From positions 27,309,009 through 27,373,008 of the forward strand of contig CM040100.1 of assembly GCA_022496805.1 (NCBI GenBank): a stretch of 64,000 nt of DNA, given 5' to 3'. Source of the stretch: Pohlia nutans. Lineage: Eukaryota; Streptophyta; Bryopsida; Bryales; Mniaceae. Shown here in pieces: positions 33,001-45,430 of the stretch. The position numbers and the translations under genes are program-made. A model generated the notes under the pieces. That model did not search any database and had not been told where the DNA came from. It worked only from the letters and a program-made list of their open reading frames with translations. Positions within the stretch are counted from its first letter, which is position 1. Each line of letters opens with the position of its first letter.

Positions 33001-35171
33001 TAGCATGTGTGGTGTTAGCAAGTCATGTCCCTTGCCACTAAGGAAATGAAATGCCATTCATACACACAAGTGAACCTCATTAGGACAAAGGGGAGTGATA
33101 GGGGTGCGACACGTCTCAAAATGCAAAGGAGTTTTGGGGATTCAACTCATGTTCAAGGTTGGACAGCACAAAGAATCTAATTGTGTAGTCTAGAAGCCCT
33201 AAAGAATAGATTTTTAAATTTTTATGGATCTCCAAAGGAGATACTTCCAACATGTAATCAATTTTTCATATTCCAAAAATTAAAGTGTCAAAGTGGTGGC
33301 CAATATATTTATTATTTATTATTTATTATTTATTTTCTGGCCATGGAATATATATATATTTGATTTAATTTTGAGGTTTTATCTATTAACATTTTGATTC
33401 ACCTGCAAAATCCAGTGCAATACCAAGAATGTAACGTAGCAGCATCTAAAATTGCCAAGGACCCAATGTGGCCAGCTACTTTTGAACCATAAATGAACTA
33501 CTTTTGAACTAGAAATGAACTCTTATAAGTCTGAAAGCTACTAGCAGCATTCCAGTTGTTGCTTCACAATTGGTCCAATGTAATGTTGCTTCACAGTTGG
33601 TCCTTTGTTTCTTTTGGGTAAGTCTACGACTTAGAATAGGTGTCTACAGCACCCTTGCTTCAAAAATTCCTGTAAAATTGCTCATACTTTCAAAAATTAT
33701 GATTCCAAGGCCCAACACTTCCTCTCAAATTTGCTAAGACATTCATGATTTCATCCCATGTTGCCTGCACTCCCAAGGTACCACATCTCTTATATTGTCA
33801 TGATTAGGTGTCTCTACCTTACACATGATTGTGTTTTGACCATTGGCATTTGTATAGTTGATAGTATAACAATCATTCAAGAATCTGCAAGAAATCCAAG
33901 TAGGGAATCAATTAATTGTATAACACAGGATCCACAAGTGAAGGAAGGAAGGAAGGAAGAAATGGAGTTGCAGCACAAAGAAGTTATTATCCATGCATAA
34001 TTGCATATGAGTGGGTCATATTTGAACAAGCTGGCATGGTACTCACTGTACCTCCATCCACTAGTGCAGGTCCCAGTCAAACATCACTATTGCATTCATT
34101 TTACTGATTGCACTTGAGCTTGCTTTTTCATTTTCTTCATCCAGCCAGCCACTTATGATACTTTTTTGCACAATTGGAATGAGAGTAAATTTCATTGCCA
34201 GAGAAAACTTGATTGCACTTCAGCTTCAAGCACATTCATACCGGTAGAAGAACTTGGCCATGAGGACTAGCTAGCATGCATGTGAACGGGCCTGCCTGAG
34301 CACCAATGTCATTGCATTTGCCTTCACAACTTGGTTGCTACTGTTGGTACATGATGAGTCAGATTCAACATTCAGCCTGCTGTTCAAATTGAATTTCCAC
34401 ATCCAATTCTGAGAGGTCCATGTCACCTTACACCAACCACAAGATGACAAGTGGCACAGTTTGTCAGAGATTCATTCCTTTATATTTTGAAACCATGGGT
34501 GGGTGGGTGGGTAGCTGTGAGTAGAATCTGATTTACGTTGTTTTTTTTGGTACTCAGTGAGGTAACATGATCATGATGATGATGATGTTGTTATTATTAT
34601 TATTGTAGTAGTAGTAAATATGGCTATAATAAAAATGATGTAAAAAGGACACACATCCCAGTCTAGCAAAAGGGAGAGTGCCGTAGAATGTTGGAAATAA
34701 TACTTTATTTCCAGTCATTTGGGTACAAAGGTGAACACACATCAATATCTTGTGGACGGACCGACCGACCGTGGTGAGGACATGGAGGGAGACTGCAGGC
34801 AAACGCCAGACGGCATATTGGTAAATGGTAATGCGATACCTCACCCAACAAGACCACTCACTCACTCACTCACTCACTCTGACTTTTATGAGAAAATTTT
34901 ACAAGATGATATAAGTTCATGCTACCCCAAATGGGACTGAAGTCTCTCATTTTATGTGGTACAAGTGTGGTTTGTGGTACAAGTGTGGTTTTTGTCATGA
35001 GTTAATAGTTGGTCCACCGCAGATCAATTCAAAACATTTAAAGTTGAAAAAAATCAAAAAATCAAAAAATGTTATTTTAGTATGATGAAGAGGGAAATTC
35101 TGGAGAATATTTGTAGTACCAAAATGAAAACAAACCAAAAATAATAATTGTTCTGCCCGGCGGACGAGCCA
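30093..35171. other. AT-rich intergenic region
   Basis: No gene recognised. It contains a truncated end of TTAA-family element C (about 30880-31077), A/T runs, a stretch of more mixed composition at 32450-33180 with short inverted repeats (for example GGTGGTCTCCCACCTC), a TTTATTA microsatellite near 33310, GGAA repeats near 33943, GGGT repeats near 34496 and ACTC repeats near 34855. All open frames are short and without protein character. Confidence 0.5.
30880..31077 (+). mobile_element. TTAA-bounded element C, truncated copy
   Basis: The segment matches the right part of the element at 37384 (GTGAGAAATTG...GTTTGACC) and ends TTAGGGG followed by TTAA at 31074-31077. The left part is missing. 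Confidence 0.55.
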
Positions 35172-35749
35172 TTAACCCCTAAATGGCTAGAGCCCTCTCC
35201 AAATTCGGCAGTTTTGCAAAGATGCATTATAAAATGCAACCTAGAGGGATATTTTGAACTTAATGTATGAATAAAAGTTGTACATTATGAATTTTAGATT
35301 CTATCCATACGGTTAGATCTATGATTGCTATTACCAATAATTTTGTATAAAATTTGAAACATGAAATTCAAAATTATTTTGTAATTCAATTACGAATAAG
35401 ATATTGACAATCTATGGATGAAATTCTTTGTGATTGGTTGAAATGTAATACTCTAAGTGTACTGATTTTTGGAGATTTTTTGGTTGCTTAATTTTATGAG
35501 TTGACTTTTTTTAGAGCACTTTTACACTGAGATCTTCAAAATTTTGGGTGAATCACTACAACATGAAATGAGGCATAAAAATTTCACAAATCATCCCCTT
35601 TCTAATCGGATCACATATGCATGAAGCTAACTTCCCATAGAATCTAGAGTAAAAATTCCACACTGCAAAAAGTGCATGACGGATGAGAAATTTTGGATGA
35701 AATCTGTACATCGTCCAAAAAATGGACGCTTAGGCAGTTAGGGGTTAAC
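35172..35749 (+). mobile_element. TTAA-bounded element A, copy 1
   Basis: It begins TTAA-CCCCTAAATGG and ends CAGTTAGGGG-TTAA, 578 bp. It is non-coding and shares its body (GCATTATAAAATGC; GGGATATTTTGAACTT; CATGACGGATGAGAA) with four other copies in the window. The TTAA on both sides and CCC-starting ends fit piggyBac-type insertion. Confidence 0.75.
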
Positions 35750-35886
35750 CTTCATTTAGTATGGAAACTTGAAAAGGAAGGCCATAATGTTTGAGGTCAA
35801 GTGTCAAGACTCATGAGGAGCTCAGAAGTGAGATTGTCATGTCTATGGAGCATGGTTTACATGCTCGTCCATCAATCAAAACAATA

Positions 35887-36448
35887 TTAACCCCTAAAAG
35901 ACCAAGTGTCCTAAATGGGACATTTTCAATGTTCTGGTAGGTTCCCACCGTGGCAATTTTTATCCTAAATTTTTAAACATTATGTGAATTTGGTATGTCT
36001 ATACAAAAATGGGGAATAAATTATTTTTGAATCCGACTTCGTAAGTGGAAGTAATGGAGAGAATGAGGTTTTTTGGGGGAACAATGGGCAATGCGAGCAT
36101 GGCTTCAAATAAACCTTAGAAATTATTATTTTTGCATCTCTAACTGTAGGATCTTGCTTTAGACTACCAAAAGAATGCATGGTAAAACTTTCATAGAATT
36201 TGACTGTCCAAATTGCAAGTTTATAGCGTTTGAAGTGAAAAGATCAAATGACAATCTTTTTGACCTTTTCTTACCCTCTTTGGAGACATGGGAGAATTGT
36301 TCTATTGGTCAAAAATTAATTAATTTTTTAAATGTTCAAATCGGTATTAGCTACCTTAAGCCCAAAAAAGAATCATAAGAAAATGAATAGAAAGAAGCAA
36401 AATTTAATGCTCAAAAACAAGAAAAACCCATGGTCCTTCAAGGGTTAA
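35887..36448 (+). mobile_element. TTAA-bounded element D, copy 1
   Basis: It begins TTAA-CCCCTAAAAGACC and ends GGTCCTTCAAGGG-TTAA, 562 bp, non-coding. The terminal repeat resembles those of 48363-48791 and 55804-57012. Confidence 0.65.
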
Positions 36449-36563
36449 TTCCATAACACTGTCCTCTTGGTATACATGTAAGGCATGCAACAAAATCTCT
36501 TTGGTTTGAGTTAATAACTAAAAAATTAAAATTAAAAAAATCATTTAATTATTTGATTACGCT

Positions 36564-37363
36564 TACCTCTAAATGCTTAGGATCTCTGTACATAACTTAG
36601 ATGTATTATAAAATGTGACTTTTCAAACTTTTTTAAGTTTCAAGGACCAATTGTAAAATATAATCATTAGAGAACATTTGTATGGTCAAAGTTGAGAAAA
36701 AATGATTGAATTTTTTTTCAAATGCATTCATGAGATCTGCCATTGGAAATTTATCAAAGTTACATTTTACATAATTTTCAACTTGAAATTCATTTAAATT
36801 TACTAAAATCGTAATGTTTCAAAATGTGTTGAAGTTGTTTGCATAAGTATTATTATAATAGTTTGGTAAAAGTGTCTTAAGGTCCTTTTACAAGCAATTA
36901 AAAACATGTTAGTAAATAAAAATGTTGTTGCTTAATTCAATGTTGTTAATTGTACACTTTTAGCCAATCATTTCAAAACTCATATGATAATGAGTTAATT
37001 TGTGATTATAATATAATCATAAAGAATTTAACTTCAAAAAAATTGATATTGATACTTCAACCAGTTGTATGGAAGCCATTCAAAAGTCATCTTGTACAAC
37101 TTTCTTTTGTATGCCAACATCAAAAAAAGAATGAATGTCGTACCCCCGTTTTGTAATAAAATGTCATAACTGCAAGAAAGACATTGTTCAAAAATAGACT
37201 TTTGTGTCGTGAAATGAAAGAATGAAATTAAGATTTCATAAAGCTATTTAATTTTTCCATTTGTCCCAATCAAAAAATTCAAATAAATTCAAATAAATTC
37301 AAAGAAGTTAAGTTTGGACCTGAGAACCAATAGGGTCGCCCATGCAAGGCCGTGAGGGGTTAA
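36564..37363 (+). mobile_element. Possible TTAA-bounded element with a clear right end only
   Basis: The right end GTGAGGGG-TTAA (37360-37363) is clear. The left end is tentatively TTAC-CTCTAAATGC at about 36564. AT-rich, no gene. Confidence 0.35.
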
Positions 37364-37383
37364 CAACTGAACATGCATACAAC

Positions 37384-37865
37384 TTAACCCCTAAGCGTGT
37401 AAGGAGCCCCGTGGGGCCATGTTTGATTGATTTTGATTTTCAGCCAAACGCTAGTTTTCACCTAGTTCCTAATTTCAAATGAAAATGGTCCCAACTAAGA
37501 AAGTGTAGGAGCTATCTTCTACTTTGTAGCCCAATTTATGGTTCTTCAAAATTGTTAAAATTGGGTTTTTTTACAACACTTTAAAGCTCAGAACCCTAAA
37601 ATTCCAATATACACTGCAGAAATAGTTTGTCAATCGAATTTCTTTTCATGTAAGCTTGAGAAGAATGCCACCTACACCTTGTTCTTCATCACTACTTTAC
37701 ATTTTTTCTAAAAATTTCATATTATTTTAGGCATTTTTGTAATTACTATAACAATTACAAGAGAAAAACTCTGAAAAATCTTATAAAATTCATTTTTTTA
37801 AAGTTAATATGAAAAAATCAGTGTAAATCGATTTAACAATAAATAATTACATGAGAAAAATACCA

Positions 37866-37899
<34 letters not shown>

Positions 37900-37936
37900 T
37901 TGTGAGAAATTGATGAGGTTTGACCAGGTAAATGTA
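37384..37936 (+). mobile_element. TTAA-bounded element C, copy 1
   Basis: It begins TTAA-CCCCTAAGCG and matches the inverted element at 50601-51142 along its length (GTTTTCACCTAGTTCCTA; GTAGCCCAATTTA). Its right end runs directly into the next element, so the GGGG-TTAA end is lost. An (AAT)n microsatellite lies at about 37868-37899. Confidence 0.6.
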
Positions 37937-38644
37937 GTAACCCCTAAAGGTTGGGCCTATGACCATGGAATCATGTTTTATCTGTCACACTCAATTTTGC
38001 TACTAAAAATAATACAAGAATTCAAATTTATATTTTTAGTAGATGAAGTCACATGTCTACTACAAATCATGAATTTTTCATAAATTTCGGTGAAAATTTG
38101 AAATTACTATGGTTTTATGAAGTAATTGTAAAGAAAATCTATATCAATTACAAAATGTACTAGAAAATTCCGATTTTTTTACCTAAGGTGTAAATTACAA
38201 TGAAGAAAAGTTTAGTTGATGAAAATCATCCGTGTATCTAAATTTAGAAATTTTTCTACACCTTAGTGATACCTACCGAACTTGTAACTACAATAAAACA
38301 CTCAATTTTCAAAAATTTTGCAAAAATTCAAAGTGGAGTAGAAACTAGACTTAGCAAGCTTCATTTTGTTAGTTAAGCTCAAATGCAATGGAATTCATTT
38401 TCATGGCTTAAATTTAGTTTAAGTAGAACAAGCAAAAAAATTCAAAATACACTGCATGGTGAACTGTTTTTACGACTCTTTTTAATGAGCTTGAATGATT
38501 TGAATTTAACTTGGAGGGGTGGCATCACCAAGCAAAGCCTTTCACATAAAGAATTGGATGGAAATCATCCACACATCAGTTGGAATTGAACAATCGACTT
38601 CATTCATAAGCCATGTTTTGGTCTTGGCAGCGTTTAGGGGTTAA
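37937..38644 (+). mobile_element. TTAA-bounded element F
   Basis: It begins GTAA-CCCCTAAAGG and ends GCGTTTAGGGG-TTAA (38641-38644), about 700 bp, non-coding. The left TTAA is mutated or was lost at the junction with element C. Confidence 0.5.
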
Positions 38645-40287
38645 GGGGTTTAGGGTTGAGTGAGTGAGTGCATCACATATTCACATGACACAAAACATGG
38701 AGACGTTCAAAGGAATGTGGCTCCATAATTGCAAAAAATGGGATGTGATGTCTGTACTGATGGCATCATGTGAGTGCTACTTGGTCCTTGGGTCACATCA
38801 TCACATCTCCGACAATAACACTTTGCATGGGTTGCTGCTCACTTGGTGCCGTAATGTGCTCCCTCCCTCCCTCCCTCCCTCCCTCCCTGTGGGTACATAA
38901 GCCAGGACGGACAATGAGTTGATTTCCAGGCATGGACGGAGAAGTAAGTCCATCAGCCCATACTTGCCTACTTGCACCTCAATAATGTGTGCAACGACAA
39001 TCTTGCATTCCAGGCATAATATTATAAGCTCTGGCTGCCTGCCTACCTGCCTGCCTGGCATCTTTCTTGCAACAGGACAACAGGAGTGCAGGATAAGGAA
39101 AGACATCCCATCCCATCCCATCTGGACTGTAAGCACGACTGCCCTTCATTGTGGCCAGCCGGCCTGCCTCGTGAGTTCATTACTCACTCACTCACCCCTT
39201 TCAAACTTACCCCATTCAAGCTCGCCCTGAAAGATTCCCCTGCCAACAACAACAATCCTCACTCTCTTTTTTCATTTGCACTTTGCCCATGTGGCAGAGT
39301 CTATCATCCCCAAACCATTTACCCCGTACTGCTTCCTCACAGTCTCATTAAACACACTCACTCTGGAGCATTTCCTAGACTAGTTGAATCTAAGACACAG
39401 ATATATATATTTATTTATTTATTTTTTATTTATTTTATTTTATTTTAAATTATTGTAATCTTCGTGTTTTTGTACACTTTTTTTTTTACATTTTACCTTC
39501 TCGCCATGGTGTTGAGCACGACATAGGATGGATCCAAAAAATCCTGGTATTCACAGACCATTCACATCCTCTACTACACTAATTAGGTAGATTAGTGTTA
39601 GATACACTTATTTACATAAACATGTTGTAAGTTTTTACTGTTGAACAATTTTTTTACCCTCTACATTGGTCAAGATGGGGATCTTAAAATAGTATTGGAA
39701 TCAATGTCTTTGGTAATTTTTTTTGTCAAGAGTAAAAATCTATAATATTTTCAAATCTTATAATTATCTAACACTAATCTACCTATTTAGTGTAGCTAGC
39801 TAGCACAAGTGTAAATGTAGGATACTATATGCAGTTCAAAAGAACTCCTGCAGGATGAATGTCAAGATGCCCTGAAAGAAATATAAGGTGGATACAAGTG
39901 AGAAGCATATAATTGTTGACAAAGAATTGGTACATGGTGGAATAACCAACTATGTATGAGACAAGAATCCAACAGCACAACAAGCCGGCCCAAGGGCGTG
40001 GCCAAAAAAACTTGAAGCACTAGATGAGCTATGTTACAACTCAAACGCACCATCAGCTGAATGGAAGAGCTTCTCAGTGATAATGACATAGGCGGGGGGT
40101 GGGGGGGGACACGATATACAAAGGGGCACCGCCTGACGGCCATGTATTACAAGGGGAAGACTAGTTGTAGCCAAAATTGCACCTGCCTCCTAGGCAGAGA
40201 TGGCTGGCTCCACACAAGCAAGCAAGCAGGCAAGCAAGCAAGCAAGCAGGCAAGCAAGCAAGCAGGCATGCACATGTGAGAACTAGG
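38645..40287. other. 3' flank of the IDD gene
   Basis: Mixed-composition sequence with a (CCCT)n run at 38862-38888, CTGC repeats near 39032 and AGCA/AGGC repeats at 40214-40268. The part next to 40287 should hold the 3' untranslated region of the minus-strand IDD gene. TTTATT stretches near 39405-39440 could supply polyadenylation signals but lie ~850 bp away. No other gene seen. Confidence 0.45.
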
Positions 40288-43200
40288 TTAGGTGGCGTCC
40301 CATGACTTCCCAGGAGAGTGGCCGCTTGCACCTACGGAGCGCAAATTCTCCCTGTGGTTGAAGAAAGCGCCGAGGTCCACCCCGGGACCCAGGGAGGTGA
40401 TACTGGCCAAATCTCGTTGAGACAAGGTCCGCCCCATCCCTCCGCCTGCAGCTGTCATGCCCGAAGCTCCTCCTACCCCCAAGAAATCACGAGTAAACCT
40501 GTCACTACCATCATTCTCCCCCCGTGAGGATCCCCCCAGCCCTGGCAACAGAGATGAAGGACCCCCCATGCCTTGCAACACTCCTTGCCCTCCCGTGAAT
40601 GCACTATTAGCAAGAACTTCACTCGGAGTCACCCGATGATTACTAGGTGGCAGCATTCCTCCCATATTGGTCGAACTCGGTCCAAACATGGAGGGCATAC
40701 TACCTAATGGTCCCCCAAACAGTCCCGCACCTCCCGACAATGAATTCATGAAGTCTTGCACGTTAGTGGAACTATCAGAAAGCCTTCCTTGACCTCCTCC
40801 AAAATTGTTGTTCTGCCCTAACGACGATGAGCCACCCAGTCCCTGCGAAACACTCTGCAAGTCACCCGGTTGCCTTATTAATGGATGTTGTACCATGTTA
40901 GACATGTTATTAAGTGGAAGATCACCTGTCCTCCCCAGCTGCTGCTGCTGCTGGTGTGGCTGCGGCTGCGGCTGTTGTTGTTGTTGTTGTTGCGGCTGTG
41001 GCTGTGGCTGTGGCTGTGGCTGCTGTGGCTGCTGTTGCTGCTGCTGTTGCTGCTGTTGCTGCTGCGACTGTTGCTGCGCTTGCTGCTCTTGGCGTTGACC
41101 TTGCCACATGGTCATTGAGCTTGACTCAGCCCCTCCTAATCCAAAGCCTCGCAACAGGGAAGTGTTGCTGGCTGTGGCACCCATTTGAGCAGCTTTCTGC
41201 AGCAAAGCTGTGGCAGACATTTGCGCAGAGGCTGTGTGCTGCTGCTGTTGCTGCTGAGAATTGAACAGTGGCGACACGGAGTTCAGGGCTCCCACGCCAT
41301 TGGTGTTCCCTGACGAAGAATTGCTCGTCAATCCAGCTGAGGAAGTTGGGGACAGCCCAGCGGTCGTCGACCCTCGCTCCATACGATTAGCAGCTCCTGC
41401 TGTGAAATCCGAAAATCCCGAGATACCCATGCCCGCAGTAGCTCCACTTTGGGACGGACTCGACCCTTGGAGTCCTTGCAGTCCATTTCCAGATGCAAAT
41501 AAATGAGCAAACATGCTCCCAGACGGTGCCAGCGGAAGGTGACCACTTGAAGGTCGAGGTGCCTGGGGCACCTCGTAGTCAAGTGCATTCATCATTCCCG
41601 GGAGCCCTGACCCACCCGGCATCCCTTTGTGGGCCTGCAACAGAAACGGAGAGTTGCAATCGGATCCAGACAACAGCTGATGCATTTGCTGTTGAGGACC
41701 AGGAGGACCTGGACCAGGTCCTAACCAGAGCGACAATCCGGTGGCAGTTCTAGAGACTCCAGTGCCAGAGCCGGGCACACTCCAACGAGGCAGGAGAGAG
41801 TGACTACCCTCACTTAGTCCACTTAAACCAGCCATAGACGGTGGCAAACCAGGTCTAGACGATAATGGGACCACGGAAGCCAGAGGATCCCCACTCATAC
41901 GACCCACGTTATTCCCGTGAGGAGAGGAAGGAGCCCCCATGACTGACATGGATGACGAACCTGGCCCCGCAAGGCCATCAGGTTGTCCCCCACCTTGCTT
42001 TCCAGCTGATACTCGGGCACTCTCTTCTGCCAGAGCATCACAGAACGCTCGGTGGGTAATAAAACTGTCGCGCCTGCAATACAGGCGTCATCCAAGACCA
42101 CCGTAATAACATCAGTTATCACATACAGTACCGCACTCACAATCACAACATCTTCGTGAACAAGAATGAAATTCTGCATATCCCAAATTATTATGCAACA
42201 ATGCAGTGCAGTCTCTCGTAGTCTCTCGTAGACGATTGCAACGGCAGTATCTCGCACTGTAAGGGGATTCTCCAAGTAAACAATTGCAACGTTGTTCAGG
42301 ATGCTTCAGCCTATCATTTGATGCAACCATGGACCTCAGAATGAAGGCACCTCGACCTTACGCCATTGATCATCTGAGATATGATCCTTCAAATATCTGC
42401 AATAAGGATCATCAGGAGGGGAGCAACTGACCTGGAAAATAGGGTACCACAATCACAGCGGTACTCTCGAGTACCACACGTCTTAGAGTGGGCCTTCCAG
42501 TCGGATTGAACAGCGTATCTCTTAGAGCACTTGTCACACTTCCACTTCTTCTCACCGTGCTTTCGGCAAAAGTGTTTTTTAATACCAGTCAAGTCGCCCA
42601 GAGCACGCGACGGGTCGTGATGCACACAAGAGGGCTCAGGGCAGATGTAGACGCGCTTGCGAACCTCCTTGCTGGTCCGTTGCCGCAGCTTCCAGGGCAA
42701 GTTGTGTCCGCGCCGGTGTAACTGCAGGTTTTGGTCTCGCTGAAACCCCTTGTTACAAATTTCGCACACGAATCGATTCGTGGCCATCAATGTTTTTGGT
42801 GACAACGCTATCACCTCCGCTTCCGGGTCTGCGACAATCATATCCAATCATTCCAGTCACATTGCCGTTGACACCATTTTTCTCTCCATCAATTTTCACT
42901 TAATAGAATTTTCACTCGACCTTCGAGAGTCCAGAAGAACTAACATTTCAAAACTCTTGATGGGTGGTCCTACACAGAATGATCGATCACCTTCGCCATC
43001 ATCCTCAAAATCATCGCTCTGTTCCATGCACAAGTGCCAGGTGGGAAACCAGCTTCCGACGTGCTAAACATAGAGTATGAATATATACACACACATATAT
43101 ACATAAGCTCCACATGAATGTCCAGCGCTACCGGAACTAGTGATAAGAACAATACAGTTCCAGGTGATCAACAGGTCGGTCCCCACGGTGCGGTCGTCTT

Positions 43201-43879
43201 GTGAAGTTAGAACAACACGAAATTCAGTCCACCGACCAACTATCACGTGTATCTGCTAGTACATTTCGAGAGAGAGAAACGAAAGTCATTCTGTGAGCTG
43301 CAGATGCTGCTGGAATGATGAAGACATGTGATTCAACACATAGACATGACAATTCAAATCACGATTCGGAACACGTGTGCTTCAAACGATGAAAATGTGC
43401 GGCGAATGGTCATCTCAGAAACATGAATTGAAGCAAATCCGGAAGGAAGCTAGATGCCTTGACGAAGCGAGCGTTGAACAGTGCGATGGTGGTGGCAGTA
43501 GCAGTATTACCACCCTAGCAAGCAAGAAAGAAGGAAGGGTAGTGGAGCGCGAGCACTGACCTGGAGTACCCGGAAGATTCCGCTTGCGTTTAACAGCCAC
43601 AGCAAGCGGCTGACCACTGGAGACCGTAACGGTGGTGGTAGTAGGGGTGGCGGGGGTGGACGATGTGGGCGGCATGCCAGGATTGGTGCCATCGGTGCGG
43701 TTGCCGGAAGACACACTCGCCTCGCCAGCTGATGCGCTGGTTAAGTTGGACAATGTCATTTCCTCTTCTACAGTTTGCGGCTTCTTCACAGGCTTCTGCA
43801 CGGGGAGGATCCCGGCGAGGGCGCAAGCGGAATCTTCCGGGTACTCCAGGTCAGTGCTCGCGGATTGGGTGAATCCCAA
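40288..43879 (-). CDS. IDD-family C2H2 zinc-finger transcription factor
   Basis: Three coding exons on the minus strand are 43879-43561, 42828-42432 and 42073-40288, joined by GT-AG introns (732 and 358 bp). They total 833 residues with an intact frame. Exon 1 ends in the basic KRKRNLPGTP. Exon 2 starts DPEAEVIALSPKTLMATNRF and holds finger 1 (C-x2-C-x12-H-x3-H), finger 2 (YICPEPSC ... HFCRKH) and finger 3 (WKCDKCSKRY). Finger 4 (YRCDCGTLFSR) crosses into exon 3. This C2H2-C2H2-C2HC-C2HC set defines the plant INDETERMINATE DOMAIN family, nuclear DNA-binding regulators that work with GRAS proteins. Exon 3 has a Gln/Pro tract (41090-40937), the IDD motif MSATALLQKAAQMG and, near the C-terminus, TRDFLGVG, all typical. 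The start at 43879 is the first Met of the open frame; an upstream exon remains possible. Which paralogue it is cannot be told. Confidence 0.93.
40937..41092 (-). repeat. Coding polyQ/PQ tract in the IDD gene
   Basis: CAG/CAA repeats encode Gln runs broken by Pro (QPQPQ...). The array is a trinucleotide/hexanucleotide microsatellite inside exon 3, between the MSATALLQ motif and the C-terminal region, and so likely to vary in length. A shorter Gln run precedes MSATALLQ near 41245. Confidence 0.85.
43548..43588 (-). repeat. Arm A of a 41-bp inverted repeat at the exon 1 donor
   Basis: On the minus strand this covers the end of IDD exon 1 (the codons for RNLPGTP) and the first bases of intron 1 (GTCAGTGCTCGCG). 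A perfect inverse copy occurs at 43822-43862, 233 bp away, near the start codon in the same exon. Confidence 0.9.
43822..43862 (+). repeat. Arm B of the 41-bp inverted repeat
   Basis: Identical to the minus-strand reading of 43548-43588. Read in the gene's direction, it encodes STDLEYPEDSACA just after the proposed start codon. That stretch therefore derives from the antisense of the exon 1 donor region and is unlike usual IDD N-termini. Confidence 0.9.
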
Positions 43880-43958
43880 CGAGCAGGGAGGGAGCTAGGG
43901 GAGATGCACCAAAGTCGCCGCTGAGAGGAACCGCAGCTGATAACACCGAGTTACCTGA

Positions 43959-43997
<39 letters not shown>

Positions 43998-45430
43998 GCA
44001 GGCGTGCTCTTGTCGCGCATCAGGCTCTCCCCTGGCTGCACTCCACACTGGCGGTCCTCCAGCACACGAGCGCGCCGTCGCAACCCGTGAACAAACAAGT
44101 TACAAAACTGTCGTAGAACTAGAGCTTTGAGCGAGCGAGCGGGCGGTGATTCAGGCTCACCACCGCACGGTCCCTTGCTTCCCGTTCACTACCTTCCTAT
44201 GAGCCCTGGCGGGAACAATGGGCACAAATTGCATCGTCGCCAGCGCCTCGTCACGCACGTGCACTTGCCTAGAGCACTTCAGCCTAGAACTGCGGAAACT
44301 GCCCAAACTGGCAAAGCGGATGCTTTGGCTGCTGTTGCAAAGCGAGATGACCGTGTCGGCTGCTACTCCTACCTCTTCGTCCGCCCCTAGAGCAACAAGC
44401 CACAGAACAGGGCCGCGGTCCCGGGCAAATGACGACGGGTCTCCGCCACCGTCCGCATCCATGCCGGAGCCTGCTCAGGGTGCAAGCCAGCGCCGACGCA
44501 CAGCACTCTGCGCCTCATTCTCCAAACACCCCGCCCAGCGCACCGCACCGCAGCGGGACCTCGGGGAGGGGAGGCGAGGGAGGAATCTGAGGCTGCACAA
44601 AGAAAGCGGGAAGTGGGATGCGGAGCCAAAGTTACTCCAAAAACAGCCTTTCAAAGATGACGACAAAAGGAAGCGCAAGAGCAGGACCTGGCCGGGCCGG
44701 ACGTGAGGAAGAGACGAAGAACTGTCTATCTTGAGAACTGGTGGGTTGGGGCCGGGGGGAGAGAACGAAAACGACGAAGGAAGGAAGGAAGGAAGGATGG
44801 AGACTAACTTAGAGTGAAGTAACTTAACAAGTGAGTTGGCACTGAAGCCAAGCCAGGGAAGAGTGAAGAGCGAGCGGCAGGAGACCAGACCAGAGAGAGA
44901 GAGATGGAGAGAGAGAGAGAGAGAGAACTCAGGCGAAGAAGATGCCACCCAGCCAGCCACCCAGCCAGCCAGCAGGTAAGGGAAAGAGAGAGAGAGAAAG
45001 AGAGAGGAGAGGGGAGAGGGAGAGATAGTGAGTGAGTGAGTGAGTGAGTGGAGGAGCAGCAGCCGGGAGTTGCCCAAGCAGAAGGCGAGAAGTAAGTGCG
45101 AGCAGAAGCAAGTCGTGTAGTGGGCAGGAAGGCAGGGAGGGAGGCAGGCAGGCAGGCAAGGAAGGGTCATGGGGATCCAAGACTTGGTGATAGCAAGACA
45201 ACCGAGCACAACAGTAGCACAGCCTCAGACAGCGAGCACGACAGACTAACTTACCCCCGGCCCTCTGCTCTCCTCTCCTCCGCACTAGCGCCGAAGCTGC
45301 ACAGACTCCTTTTCTTTCTTTCTCTTGGTTTCTTTCGGCCTAGACTTTCATCGACAGAGGTTGCGGTACACAACAGCATTCATTTCTTTCTCGCATTCCT
45401 CGCTGCTGCCTCACTTACGTTACTTAGGCT
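43880..45430. promoter_or_regulatory. 5' region of the IDD gene, microsatellite-rich
   Basis: GC-rich compared with the flanks, this region probably holds the 5' untranslated region and promoter of the IDD gene. It contains a (CTG)n run at about 43959-43995, GGAA repeats near 44790, GA repeats at about 44896-44930, CAGC repeats near 44950, GAGT repeats at 45029-45050 and AGGC repeats near 45140. Several long frames (for example minus 45209-44475) exist only because of these repeats. The transcription start could not be placed. Confidence 0.55.

Noticed and set aside
40805..41264. Cys- and Leu-rich open frames on the plus strand
   Set aside because: They are the antisense readings of the CAG/CAA polyQ tract of the IDD gene.
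42389..42847. Single-exon 152-residue zinc-finger gene starting at 42847
   Set aside because: The Met at 42847 lies in intron sequence before a good acceptor at 42829, and the frame runs into intron 2. Splicing to 43561 and 42073 gives the canonical IDD sequence on both sides.
44475..45209. 244-codon open frame on the minus strand upstream of the IDD gene
   Set aside because: Its translation comes from GA, GAGT, AGGC and CAGC simple repeats in a 5' untranslated/promoter region and shows no domain.
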